From: Euwallacea fornicatus
Lineage: Eukaryota; Arthropoda; Insecta; Coleoptera; Curculionidae
DNA: 64,000 nucleotides
Assembly (NCBI RefSeq): GCF_040115645.1
Contig: NW_027096012.1
Coordinates: 744,001-808,000, forward strand
Direction: 5' to 3'
The translations under genes and the position numbers were made by a program. This document shows, in pieces, positions 37,223-51,094 of the stretch. How positions within the stretch are numbered: the first letter of the stretch is position 1; every line of letters starts with the position of its first letter. A model generated the notes under the pieces. The model worked only from the letters and a program-made list of their open reading frames with translations, searched no databases and had not been told where the DNA came from.

Positions 37223-40200
37223 AAGTACTATTTTTCTTGGAAGTTCAACAAGATGCAATCATGATGTGTTGTGTCATTTTAAAGATGTCGTCGAGCTGAT
37301 TAATTTGACACATTGTTTAACAAATTTGTTCCACATTTGCCGAAGTTACCGAGCTTCAAAGTTTGAAAAGTCACAAAATATGTGTGTTTGAGCTCATAAA
37401 GTACTATTTTTCTTGGAAGTTCAACAAGATGCAATCATGATGTGTTGTGTCATTTTAAAGATCTCATCGAGCTGATTAATTTGACACATTGTTTAACAAA
37501 TTTGGTCCACATTTGCCGAAGTTACCGAGCTTCAAAGTTTGAAACGTCACAAAATATGTGTGTTTGAGCACATAAAGTACAATTTTTCTTGGAAGTTCAA
37601 CAAGATGCAATCATGATGTGTTGTGTCATTTTAAAGATGTCGTCGAGCTGAGTAATTTGACACATTGTTTAACAAATTTGGTCCACATTTGACGAAGTTA
37701 CCGAGCTTCAAAGTTTGAAAAGTCACAAAATATGTGTGTTTGAGCTCATAAAGTACTATTTTTCTTGGAAGTTCAACAAGATGCATCATGATGTGTTGTG
37801 ACATCTTCAAAATCTTGTCGAGCTACTTAATTTGACACTTTGTTTAACAAATTTGGTCCACATTTGCCGAAGTTACCGAGCTTCAAAGTTTGAAAAGTCA
37901 CAAAATATGTGTGTTTGAGCACATAAAGTACAATTTTTCTTGGAAGTTCAACAAGATGCAATCATGATGTGTTGTGTCATTTTAAAGATGTCGTCGAGCT
38001 GAGTAATTTGACACATTGTTTAACAAATTTGGTCCACATTTGCCGAAGTTACCGAGCTTCAAAATTTGAAAAGTCACAAAATATGTGTGTTTGAGCACAT
38101 AAAGTACTATTTTTCTTGGAAATTCAACAAGATGCAATCGTGATGTGTTGTGACATCTTCAAAATCTTGTCGAGCTACTTAATTTGACACTTTGTTTAAC
38201 AAATTTGGTCCACATTTGCCGAAGTTACCGAGCTTCAAAGTTTGAAAAGTCACAAAATATGTGTGTTTGAGCACATATAGTACTATTTTTCTTGGAAGTT
38301 CAACAAGATGCATCATGATGTGTTGTGACATCTTCAAAATCTTGTCGAGCTACTTAAGTTGACACTTTGTTTAACAAATTTGGTCCACATTTGCCGAAGT
38401 TACCGAGCTTCAAAGTTTGAAAAGTCACAAAAGATGTGTGTTTGAGCACATAAAGTACTATTTTTCTTGGAAATTCAACAAGATGCAATCATGATGTGTT
38501 GTGTCATTTTAAAGATCTCATCGAGCTACTTAATTTGACACTTTGTTTAACAAATTTGGTCCACATTTGCCGAAGTTACCGAGCTTCAAAGTTTGAAAAG
38601 TCACAAAATATGTGTGTTTGAGCACATAAAGTACTATTTTTCTTGCAAGTTCAACAAGATGCATCATGATGTGTTGTGACATCTTCAAAATCTTGTCGAG
38701 CTACTTAATTTGACACTTTGTTTAACAAATTTGGTCCACATTTGCTGAAGTTACCGAGCTTCAAAGTTTGAAGAGCCTCAAAAGATGTGTGTTTGAGCAC
38801 ATATAGTACTATTTTTCTTGGAAGGTCAACAAGATGCATCATGATGTGTTGTGACATCTTCAAAATCTTGTCGAGCTACTTAATTTGACACTTTGTTTAA
38901 CAAATTTGGCCCACATTTGCCGAAGTTACCGAGCTTCAAAGTTTGAAAAGTCACAAAATATGTGTGTTTGAGCACATATAATACTATTTTTCTTGGAAGT
39001 TCAACAAGATGCATCATGATGTGTTGTGACATCTTCAAAATCTTGTCGAGCTACTTAATTTGACACTTTGTTTAACAAATTTGGTCCACATTTGCCGAAG
39101 TTACCGAGCTTCAAAGTTTGAAAAGTCACAAAATATGTGTGTTTGAGCACATATAGTACTATTTTTCTTGGAAGTTCAACAAGATGCATCATGATGTGTT
39201 GTGACATCTTCAAAATCTTGTCGAGCTACTTAATTTGACACTTTGTTTAACAAATTTGGTCCACATTTGCCGAAGTTACCGAGCTTCAAAGTTTGAAACG
39301 TCACAAAATATGTGTGTTTGAGCACATAAAGTACTATTATTCTTGGAATTTCAACAAGATGCAATCATGATGTGTTGTGTCATTTTAAAGATCTCGTCGA
39401 GCTGATTAATTTGACACTTTGTTTAACAAATTTGGTCCACATTTGCCGAAGTTACCGAGCTTCAAAGTTTGAAAAGTCACAAAAGATGTGTGTTTGAGCA
39501 CATAAAGTACAATTTTTCTTGGAAGTTCAACAAGATGCAATCATGATGTGTTGTGACATCTTCAAAATCTTGTCGAGCTACTTAATTTGACACTTTGTTT
39601 AACAAATTTGGTCCACATTTGCCGAAGTTACCGAGCTTCAAAGTTTGAAAAGTCACAAAAGATGTGTGTTTGAGCACATAAAGTACTATTTTTCTTGGAA
39701 ATTCAACAAGATGCAATCATGATGTGTTGTGTCATTTTAAAGATCTCATCGAGCTACTTAATTTGACACTTTGTTTAACAAATTTGGTCCACATTTGCCG
39801 AAGTTACCGAGCTTCAAAGTTTGAAAAGTCACAAAATATGTGTGTTTGAGCACATATAATACTATTTTTCTTGGAAGTTCAACAAGATGCATCATGATGT
39901 GTTGTGACATCTTCAAAATCTTGTCGAGCTACTTAATTTGACACTTTGTTTAACAAATTTGGTCCATATTTGCCGAAGTTACCGAGCTTCAAAGTTTGAA
40001 AAGTCACAAAAGATGTGTGTTTGAGCACATAAAGTACAATTTTTCTTGGAAGTTCAACAAGATGCAATCATGATGTGTTGTGTCATTTTAAAGATCTCAT
40101 CGAGCTGATTAATTTGACACATTGTTTAACAAATTTGGTCCGCATTTGCCGAAGTTACCGAGCTTCAAAGTTTGAAAAGTCACAAAAGATGTGTGTTTGA

Positions 40201-40400
40201 GCACATAAAGTACAATTTTTCTTGGAAATTCAACAAGATGCAATCATGATGTGTTGTGACATCTTCAAAATCTTGTCGAGCTACTTAATTTGACACTTTG
40301 TTTAACAAATTTGGCCCACATTTGCCGAAGTTACCGAGCTTCAAAGTTTGAAAAGTCACAAAAGATGTGTGTTTGAGCACATAAAGTACAATTTTTCTTG
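37223..40400 (+). repeat. Higher-order block of about 3.3 kb, copy 2
   Basis: Second copy of 28,801-32,150. Shared tags: gaaacgtcac at 37,545 and 39,299, cttaagttgac at 38,357, chimeras at 38,453 and 39,681, and ttattcttggaatttc near 39,337. Differences include tttgttccac at 37,328, tttgctgaag near 38,743, ttgcaag near 38,645, gaagttc where copy 1 has gaaggtc near 37,770, and loss of one monomer. The tttgttccac change is shared with 49,792. Confidence 0.86.
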
Positions 40401-40735
40401 GAAGTTCAACAAGATGCAATCATGATGTGTTGTGACATCTTCAAAATCTTGTCGAGCTACTTAATTTGACACTTTGTTTAACAAATTTGGCCCACATTTG
40501 CCGAAGTTACCGAGCTTCAAAGTTTGAAAAGTCACAAAAGATGTGTGTTTGAGCACATAAAGTACAATTTTTCTTGGAAGTTCAACAAGATGCAATCATG
40601 ATGTGTTGTGACATCTTCAAAATCTTGTCGAGCTACTTAATTTGACACTTTGTTTAACAAATTTGGCCCACATTTGCCGAAGTTACCGAGCTTCAAAGTT
40701 TGAAAAGTCACAAAATATGTGTGTTTGAGCACATA

Positions 40736-43400
40736 TAATACTATTTTTCTTGGAAGTTCAACAAGATGCAATCATGATGTGTTGTGTCATTTTAAAGATC
40801 TCGTCGAGCTGATTAATTTGACACTTTGTTTAACAAATTTGGTCCACATTTGCCGAAGTTACCGAGCTTCAAAGTTTGAAGAGCCTCAAAAGATGTGTGT
40901 TTGAGCACATATAGTACTATTTTTCTTGGAAGTTCAACAAGATGCATCATGAGGTGTTGTGACATCTTCAAAATCTTGTCGAGCTACTTAATTTGACACT
41001 TTGTTTAACAAATTTGGTCCACATTTGCCGAAGTTACCGAGCTTCAAAGTTTGAAGAGCCTCAAAAGATGTGTGTTTGAGCACATATAGTACTATTTTTC
41101 TTGGAAGTTCAACAAGATGCATCATGAGGTGTTGTGACATCTTCAAAATCTTGTCGAGCTACTTAATTTGACACTTTGTTTAACAAATTTGGTCCACATT
41201 TGCCGAAGTTACCGAGCTTCAAAGTTTGAAGAGCCTCAAAAGATGTGTGTTTGAGCACATATAGTACTATTTTTCTTGGAAGTTCAACAAGATGCATCAT
41301 GATGTGTTGTGACATCTTCAAAATCTTGTCGAGCTACTTAATTTGACACTTTGTTTAACAAATTTGGTCCACATTTGCCGAAGTTACCGAGCTTCAAAGT
41401 TTGAAGAGCCTCAAAAGATGTGTGTTTGAGCACATATAGTACTATTTTTCTTGGAAGTTCAACAAGATGCATCATGATGTGTTGTGACATCTTCAAAATC
41501 TTGTCGAGCTACTTAATTTGACACTTTCTTTAACAAATTTGGCCCACATTTGCCGAAGTTACCGAGCTTCAAAGTTTGAAAAGTCACAAAATATGTGTGT
41601 TTGAGCACATATAATACTATTTTTCTTGGAAGTTCAACAAGATGCATCATGATGTGTTGTGACATCTTCAAAATCTTGTCGAGCTACTTAATTTGACACT
41701 TTGTTTAACAAATTTGGTCCACATTTGCCGAAGTTACCGAGCTTCAAAGTTTGAAGAGCCTCAAAAGATGTGTGTTTGAGCACATATAGTACTATTTTTC
41801 TTGGAAGGTCAACAAGATGCATCATGATGTGTTGTGACATCTTCAAAATCTTGTCGAGCTACTTAATTTGACACTTTGTTTAACAAATTTGGCCCACATT
41901 TGCCGAAGTTACCGAGCTTCAAAGTTTGAAAAGTCACAAAATATGTGTGTTTGAGCACATATAATACTATTTTTCTTGGAAGTTCAACAAGATGCATCAT
42001 GATGTGTTGTGACATCTTCAAAATCTTGTCGAGCTACTTAATTTGACACTTTGTTTAACAAATTTGGTCCACATTTGCCGAAGTTACCGAGCTTCAAAGT
42101 TTGAAAAGTCACAAAATATGTGTGTTTGAGCACATATAGTACTATTTTTCTTGGAAGTTCAACAAGATGCATCATGATGTGTTGTGACATCTTCAAAATC
42201 TTGTCGAGCTACTTAATTTGACACTTTGTTTAACAAATTTGGCCCACATTTGCCGAAGTTACCGAGCTTCAAAGTTTGAAAAGTCACAAAATATGTGTGT
42301 TTGAGCACATATAATACTATTTTTCTTGGAAGTTCAACAAGATGCATCATGATGTGTTGTGACATCTTCAAAATCTTGTCGAGCTACTTAATTTGACACT
42401 TTGTTTAACAAATTTGGTCCACATTTGCCGAAGTTACCGAGCTTCAAAGTTTGAAAAGTCACAAAAGATGTGTGTTTGAGCACATAAAGTACAATTTTTC
42501 TTGGAAATTCAACAAGATGCATCATGATGTATTGTGACATCTTCAAAATCTTGTCGAGCTACTTAATTTGACACTTTGTTTAACAAATTTGGTCCATATT
42601 TGCCGAAGTTACCGAGCTTCAAAGTTTGAAAAGTCACAAAATATGTGTGTTTGAGCACATAAAGTACTATTTTTCTTGGAAGTTCAACAAGATGCAATCA
42701 TGATGTGTTATGTCATTTTAAAGATGTCGTCGAGCTGATTAATTTGACACATTGTTTAACAAATTTGGTCCACATTTGCCGAAGTTACCGAGCTTCAAAG
42801 TTTGAAAAGTCACAAAATATGTGTGTTTGAGCTCATAAAGTACTATTTTTCTTGGAAGTTCAACAAGATGCAATCATGATGTGTTGTGTCATTTTAAAGA
42901 TCTCATCGAGCTGATTAATTTGACACATTGTTTAACAAATTTGGTCCACATTTGCCGAAGTTACCGAGCTTCAAAGTTTGAAACGTCACAAAATATGTGT
43001 GTTTGAGCACATAAAGTACAATTTTTCTTGGAAGTTCAACAAGATGCAATCATGATGTGTTGTGTCATTTTAAAGATGTCGTCGAGCTGAGTAATTTGAC
43101 ACATTGTTTAACAAATTTGGTCCACATTTGACGAAGTTACCGAGCTTCAAAGTTTGAAAAGTCACAAAATATGTGTGTTTGAGCTCATAAAGTACTATTT
43201 TTCTTGGAAGTTCAACAAGATGCATCATGATGTGTTGTGACATCTTCAAAATCTTGTCGAGCTACTTAATTTGACACTTTGTTTAACAAATTTGGTCCAT
43301 ATTTGCCGAAGTTACCGAGCTTCAAAGTTTGAAAAGTCACAAAATATGTGTGTTTGAGCACATAAAGTACTATTTTTCGTGGAAGTTCAACAAGATGCAA
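40736..43400 (+). repeat. Block with gaagagcc-tailed run, copy 2
   Basis: The tail run at 40,736, 40,912, 41,087 and 41,262 matches 35,122 at 5,614 bp. After loss of one monomer the shift is 5,439 bp, as seen with gaaggtc at 41,804, gtattg at 42,529 and gaaacgtcac at 42,984. The stretch also matches 51,095-53,760 at a constant 10,359 bp, including the private tttttcgtgg at 43,378. Confidence 0.88.
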
Positions 43401-46400
43401 TCATGATGTGTTGTGTCATTTTAAAGATGTCGTCGAGCTGAGTAATTTGACACATTGTTTAACAAATTTGGTCCACATTTGCCGAAGTTACCGAGCTTCA
43501 AAATTTGAAAAGTCACAAAATATGTGTGTTTGAGCACATAAAGTACTATTTTTCTTGGAAATTCAACAAGATGCAATCGTGATGTGTTGTGACATCTTCA
43601 AAATCTTGTCGAGCTACTTAATTTGACACTTTGTTTAACAAATTTGGTCCACATTTGCCGAAGTTACCGAGCTTCAAAGTTTGAAAAGTCACAAAATATG
43701 TGTGTTTGAGCACATAAAGTACTATTTTTCTTGGAAATTCAACAAGATGCAATCATGATGTGTTGTGTCATTTTAAAGATCTCATCGAGCTGATTAATTT
43801 GACACATTGTTTAACAAATTTGGTCCACATTTGCCGAAGTTACCGAGCTTCAAAGTTTGAAACGTCACAAAATATGTGTGTTTGAGCACATAAAGTACTA
43901 TTATTCTTGGAATTTCAACAAGATGCAATCATGATGTGTTGTGTCATTTTAAAGATCTCGTCGAGCTGATTAATTTGACACTTTGTTTAACAAATTTGGT
44001 CCACATTTGCCGAAGTTACCGAGCTTCAAAGTTTGAAAAGTCACAAAAGATGTGTGTTTGAGCACATAAAGTACAATTTTTCTTGGAAGTTCAACAAGAT
44101 GCAATCATGATGTGTTGTGACATCTTCAAAATCTTGTCGAGCTACTTAATTTGACACTTTGTTTAACAAATTTCGTCCACATTTGCCGAAGTTACCGAGC
44201 TTCAAAGTTTGAAAAGTCACAAAATATGTGTGTTTGAGCACATAAAGTACAAATTTTCTTGGAAGTTCAACAAGATGCAATCATGATGTGTTGTGTCATT
44301 TTAAAGATGTCGTCGAGCTGAGTAATTTGACACATTGTTTAACAAATTTGGTCCACATTTGCCGAAGTTACCGAGCTTCAAAATTTGAAAAGTCACAAAA
44401 TATGTGTGTTTGAGCACATAAAGTACTATTTTTCTTGGAAATTCAACAAGATGCAATCGTGATGTGTTGTGACATCTTCAAAATCTTGTCGAGCTACTTA
44501 ATTTGACACTTTGTTTAACAAATTTGGTCCACATTTGCCGAAGTTACCGAGCTTCAAAGTTTGAAAAGTCACAAAATATGTGTGTTTGAGCTCATAAAGT
44601 ACTATTTTTCTTGGAAGTTCAACAAGATGCAATCATGATGTGTTGTGACATCTTCAAAATCTTGTCGAGCTACTTAATTTGACACTTTGTTTAACAAATT
44701 TGGTCCACATTTGCCGAAGTTACCGAGCTTCAAAGTTTGAAAAGTCACAAAATATGTGTGTTTGAGCACATAAAGTACTATTTTTCTTGGAAGTTCAACA
44801 AGATGCAATCATGATGTGTTGTGTCATTTTAAAGATGTCGTCGAGCTGATTAATTTGACACATTGTTTAACAAATTTGGTCCACATTTGCCGAAGTTACC
44901 GAGCTTCAAAGTTTGAAAAGTCACAAAATATGTGTGTTTGAGCACATAAAGTACTATTATTCTTGGAAATTCAACAAGATGCAATCATGATGTGTTGTGT
45001 CATTTTAAAGATCTCGTCGAGCTGATTAATTTGACACTTTGTTTAACAAATTTGGTCCACATTTGCCGAAGTTACCGAGCTTCAAAGTTTGAAAAGTCAC
45101 AAAAGATGTGTGTTTGAGCACATAAAGTACAATTTTTCTTGGAAGTTCAACAAGATGCAATCATGATGTGTTGTGACATCTTCAAAATCTTGTCGAGCTA
45201 CTTAATTTGACACTTTGTTTAACAAATTTGGTCCACATTTGCCGAAGTTACCGAGCTTCAAAGTTTGAAAAGTCACAAAAGATGTGTGTTTGAGCACATA
45301 AAGTACAATTTTTCTTGGAAGTTCAACAAGATGCAATCATGATGTGTTGTGACATCTTCAAAATCTTGTCGAGCTACTTAATTTGACACTTTGTTTAACA
45401 AATTTGGTCCACATTTGCCGAAGTTACCGAGCTTCAAAGTTTGAAAAGTCACAAAATATGTGTGTTTGAGCACATAAAGTACTATTTTTCTTGGAAGTTC
45501 AACAAGATGCAATCATGATGTGTTGTGTCATTTTAAAGATGTCGTCGAGCTGATTAATTTGACACATTGTTTAACAAATTTGGTCCACATTTGCCGAAGT
45601 TACCGAGCTTCAAAATTTGAAAAGTCACAAAATATGTGTGTTTGAGCACATAAAGTACAATTTTTCTTGGAAATTCAACAAGATGCAATCATGATGTGTT
45701 GTGACATCTTCAAAATCTTGTCGAGCTACTTAATTTGACACTTTGTTTAACAAATTTGGCCCACATTTGCCGAAGTTACCGAGCTTCAAAGTTTGAAAAG
45801 TCACAAAATATGTGTGTTTGAGCACATATAATACTATTTTTCTTGGAAGTTCAACAAGATGCATCATGATGTGTTGTGACATCTTCAAAATCTTGTCGAG
45901 CTACTTAATTTGACACTTTGTTTAACAAATTTGGTCCACATTTGCCGAAGTTACCGAGCTTCAAAGTTTGAAGAGCCTCAAAAGATGTGTGTTTGAGCAC
46001 ATATAGTACTATTTTTCTTGGAAGGTCAACAAGATGCATCATGATGTGTTGTGACATCTTCAAAATCTTGTCGAGCTACTTAATTTGACACTTTGTTTAA
46101 CAAATTTGGCCCACATTTGCCGAAGTTACCGAGCTTCAAAGTTTGAAAAGTCACAAAATATGTGTGTTTGAGCACATATAATACTATTTTTCTTGGAAGT
46201 TCAACAAGATGCATCATGATGTGTTGTGACATCTTCAAAATCTTGTCGAGCTACTTAATTTGACACTTTGTTTAACAAATTTGGTCCACATTTGCCGAAG
46301 TTACCGAGCTTCAAAGTTTGAAAAGTCACAAAATATGTGTGTTTGAGCACATATAGTACTATTTTTCTTGGAAGTTCAACAAGATGCAATCATGATGTGT

Positions 46401-47760
46401 TGTGACATCTTCAAAATCTTGTCGAGCTACTTAATTTGACACTTTGTTTAACAAATTTGGCCCACATTTGCCGAAGTTACCGAGCTTCAAAGTTTGAAAA
46501 GTCACAAAATATGTGTGTTTGAGCACATATAATACTATTTTTCTTGGAAGTTCAACAAGATGCAATCATGATGTGTTGTGTCATTTCAAAGATGTCGTCG
46601 AGCTGAGTAATTTGACACATTGTTTAACAAATTTGGTCCACATTTGACGAAGTTACCGAGCTTCAAAGTTTGAAAAGTCACAAAATATGTGTGTTTGAGC
46701 TCATAAAGTACTATTTTTCTTGGAAGGTCAACAAGATGCATCATGATGTGTTGTGACATCTTCAAAATCTTGTCGAGCTACTTAATTTGACACTTTGTTT
46801 AACAAATTTGGTCCACATTTGCCGAAGTTACCGAGCTTCAAAGTTTGAAAAGTCACAAAATATGTGTGTTTGAGCACATAAAGTACAATTTTTCTTGGAA
46901 GTTCAACAAGATGCAATCATGATGTGTTGTGTCATTTTAAAGATGTCGTCGAGCTGAGTAATTTGACACATTGTTTAACAAATTTGGTCCACATTTGCCG
47001 AAGTTACCGAGCTTCAAAATTTGAAAAGTCACAAAATATGTGTGTTTGAGCACATAAAGTACTATTTTTCTTGGAAATTCAACAAGATGCAATCGTGATG
47101 TGTTGTGACATCTTCAAAATCTTGTCGAGCTACTTAATTTGACACATTGTTTAACAAATTTGGTCCACATTTGCCGAAGTTACCGAGCTTCAAAGTTTGA
47201 CAAGTCACAAAATATGTGTGTTTGAGCACATATAGTACTATTTTTCTTGGAAATTCAACAAGATGCAATCGTGATGTGTTGTGACATCTTCAAAATCTTG
47301 TCGAGCTACTTAATTTGACACTTTGTTTAACAAATTTGGCCCACATTTGCCGAAGTTACCGAGCTTCAAAGTTTGAAAAGTCACAAAAGATGTGTGTTTG
47401 AGCACATAAAGTACATTTTTTCTTGGAAGTTCAACAAGATGCAATCATGATGTGTTGTGACATCTTCAAAATCTTGTCGAGCTACTTAATTTGACACTTT
47501 GTTTAACAAATTTGGTCCACATTTGCCGAAGTTACCGAGCTTCAAAGTTTGAAAAATCACAAAATATGTGTGTTTGAGCACATAAAGTACAATTTTTCTT
47601 GGAAGTTCAACAAGATGCAATCATGATGTGTTGTGACATCTTCAAAATCTTGTCGAGCTACTTAATTTGACACTTTGTTTAACAAATTTGGCCCACATTT
47701 GCCGAAGTTACCGAGCTTCAAAGTTTGAAAAGTCACAAAATATGTGTGTTTGAGCACATA
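43401..47760 (+). repeat. Mixed region between gaagagcc blocks
   Basis: About 25 monomers, including gaaacgtcac/ttattcttgg copies near 43,863 and 43,900, the only tttcgtccac monomer before 60 kb (44,172) followed by gtacaaatttt (about 44,247), and class B gatgtcgtc copies near 44,780 and 45,480. From about 46,540 it matches 33,900 onward at 12,639 bp; one private change is tcatttcaaag near 46,582. Confidence 0.82.
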
Positions 47761-50700
47761 TAATACTATTTTTCTTGGAAGTTCAACAAGATGCAATCAT
47801 GATGTGTTGTGTCATTTTAAAGATCTCGTCGAGCTGATTAATTTGACACTTTGTTTAACAAATTTGGTCCACATTTGCCGAAGTTACCGAGCTTCAAAGT
47901 TTGAAGAGCCTCAAAAGATGTGTGTTTGAGCACATATAGTACTATTTTTCTTGGAAGTTCAACAAGATGCATCATGAGGTGTTGTGACATCTTCAAAATC
48001 TTGTCGAGCTACTTAATTTGACACTTTGTTTAACAAATTTGGTCCACATTTGCCGAAGTTACCGAGCTTCAAAGTTTGAAGAGCCTCAAAAGATGTGTGT
48101 TTGAGCACATATAGTACTATTTTTCTTGGAAGTTCAACAAGATGCATCATGAGGTGTTGTGACATCTTCAAAATCTTGTCGAGCTACTTAATTTGACACT
48201 TTGTTTAACAAATTTGGTCCACATTTGCCGAAGTTACCGAGCTTCAAAGTTTGAAGAGCCTCAAAAGATGTGTGTTTGAGCACATATAGTACTATTTTTC
48301 TTGGAAGTTCAACAAGATGCATCATGATGTGTTGTGACATCTTCAAAATCTTGTCGAGCTACTTAATTTGACACTTTGTTTAACAAATTTGGTCCACATT
48401 TGCCGAAGTTACCGAGCTTCAAAGTTTGAAGAGCCTCAAAAGATGTGTGTTTGAGCACATATAGTACTATTTTTCTTGGAAGTTCAACAAGATGCATCAT
48501 GATGTGTTGTGACATCTTCAAAATCTTGTCGAGCTACTTAATTTGACACTTTCTTTAACAAATTTGGCCCACATTTGCCGAAGTTACCGAGCTTCAAAGT
48601 TTGAAAAGTCACAAAATATGTGTGTTTGAGCACATATAATACTATTTTTCTTGGAAGTTCAACAAGATGCATCATGATGTGTTGTGACATCTTCAAAATC
48701 TTGTCGAGCTACTTAATTTGACACTTTGTTTAACAAATTTGGCCCACATTTGCCGAAGTTACCGAGCTTCAAAGTTTGAAAAGTCACAAAATATGTGTGT
48801 TTGAGCACATATAATACTATTTTTCTTGGAAGTTCAACAAGATGCATCATGATGTGTTGTGACATCTTCAAAATCTTGTCGAGCTACTTAATTTGACACT
48901 TTGTTTAACAAATTTGGTCCACATTTGCCGAAGTTACCGAGCTTCAAAGTTTGAAGAGCCTCAAAAGATGTGTGTTTGAGCACATATAGTACTATTTTTC
49001 TTGGAAGGTCAACAAGATGCATCATGATGTGTTGTGACATCTTCAAAATCTTGTCGAGCTACTTAATTTGACACTTTGTTTAACAAATTTGGCCCACATT
49101 TGCCGAAGTTACCGAGCTTCAAAGTTTGAAAAGTCACAAAATATGTGTGTTTGAGCACATATAATACTATTTTTCTTGGAAGTTCAACAAGATGCATCAT
49201 GATGTGTTGTGACATCTTCAAAATCTTGTCGAGCTACTTAATTTGACACTTTGTTTAACAAATTTGGTCCACATTTGCCGAAGTTACCGAGCTTCAAAGT
49301 TTGAAAAGTCACAAAATATGTGTGTTTGAGCACATATAGTACTATTTTTCTTGGAAGTTCAACAAGATGCATCATGATGTGTTGTGACATCTTCAAAATC
49401 TTGTCGAGCTACTTAATTTGACACTTTGTTTAACAAATTTGGCCCACATTTGCCGAAGTTACCGAGCTTCAAAGTTTGAAAAGTCACAAAATATGTGTGT
49501 TTGAGCACATATAATACTATTTTTCTTGGAAGTTCAACAAGATGCATCATGATGTGTTGTGACATCTTCAAAATCTTGTCGAGCTACTTAATTTGACACT
49601 TTGTTTAACAAATTTGGCCCACATTTGCCGAAGTTACCGAGCTTCAAAGTTTGAAAAGTCACAAAATATGTGTGTTTGAGCACATAAAGTACTATTTTTC
49701 TTGGAAGTTCAACAAGATGCAATCATGATGTGTTGTGTCATTTTAAAGATGTCGTCGAGCTGATTAATTTGACACATTGTTTAACAAATTTGTTCCACAT
49801 TTGCCGAAGTTACCGAGCTTCAAAGTTTGAAAAGTCACAAAATATGTGTGTTTGAGCTCATAAAGTACTATTTTTCTTGGAAGTTCAACAAGATGCAATC
49901 ATGATGTGTTGTGTCATTTTAAAGATCTCATCGAGCTGATTAATTTGACACATTGTTTAACAAATTTGGTCCACATTTGCCGAAGTTACCGAGCTTCAAA
50001 GTTTGAAACGTCACAAAATATGTGTGTTTGAGCACATAAAGTACAATTTTTCTTGGAAGTTCAACAAGATGCAATCATGATGTGTTGTGTCATTTTAAAG
50101 ATGTCGTCGAGCTGAGTAATTTGACACATTGTTTAACAAATTTGGTCCATATTTGCCGAAGTTACCGAGCTTCAAAGTTTGAAAAGTCACAAAAGATGTG
50201 TGTTTGAGCACATAAAGTACAATTTTTCTTGGAAGTTCAACAAGATGCAATCATGATGTGTTGTGTCATTTTAAAGATCTCATCGAGCTGATTAATTTGA
50301 CACATTGTTTAACAAATTTGGTCCATATTTGCCGAAGTTACCGAGCTTCAAAGTTTGAAAAGTCACAAAAGATGTGTGTTTGAGCACATAAAGTACAATT
50401 TTTCTTGGAAGTTCAACAAGATGCAATCATGATGTGTTGTGTCATTTTAAAGATCTCATCGAGCTGATTAATTTGACACATTGTTTAACAAATTTGGTCC
50501 GCATTTGCCGAAGTTACCGAGTTTCAAAGTTTGAAAAGTCACAAAAGATGTGTGTTTGAGCACATAAAGTACAATTTTTCTTGGAAATTCAACAAGATGC
50601 AATCATGATGTGTTGTGACATCTTCAAAATCTTGTCGAGCTACTTAATTTGACACTTTGTTTAACAAATTTGGCCCACATTTGCCGAAGTTACCGAGCTT

Positions 50701-51094
50701 CAAAGTTTGAAAAGTCACAAAAGATGTGTGTTTGAGCACATAAAGTACAATTTTTCTTGGAAGTTCAACAAGATGCAATCATGATGTGTTGTGACATCTT
50801 CAAAATCTTGTCGAGCTACTTAATTTGACACTTTGTTTAACAAATTTGGTCCACATTTGCCGAAGTTACCGAGCTTCAAAGTTTGAAAAATCACAAAATA
50901 TGTGTGTTTGAGCACATAAAGTACAATTTTTCTTGGAAGTTCAACAAGATGCAATCATGATGTGTTGTGACATCTTCAAAATCTTGTCGAGCTACTTAAT
51001 TTGACACTTTGTTTAACAAATTTGGCCCACATTTGCCGAAGTTACCGAGCTTCAAAGTTTGAAAAGTCACAAAATATGTGTGTTTGAGCACATA
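47761..51094 (+). repeat. Block with gaagagcc-tailed run, copy 3
   Basis: Matches 35,122 onward at 12,639 bp, including gaaggtc at 49,004. The shift becomes 12,464 bp after loss of one monomer, as shown by tttgttccac at 49,792 and gaaacgtcac at 50,009. The gtattg monomer of other copies is missing. Near 50,140-50,510 three class B monomers follow one another with ccatat, ccatat and ggtccgc. A gagtttcaaag change lies near 50,520. Confidence 0.86.
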
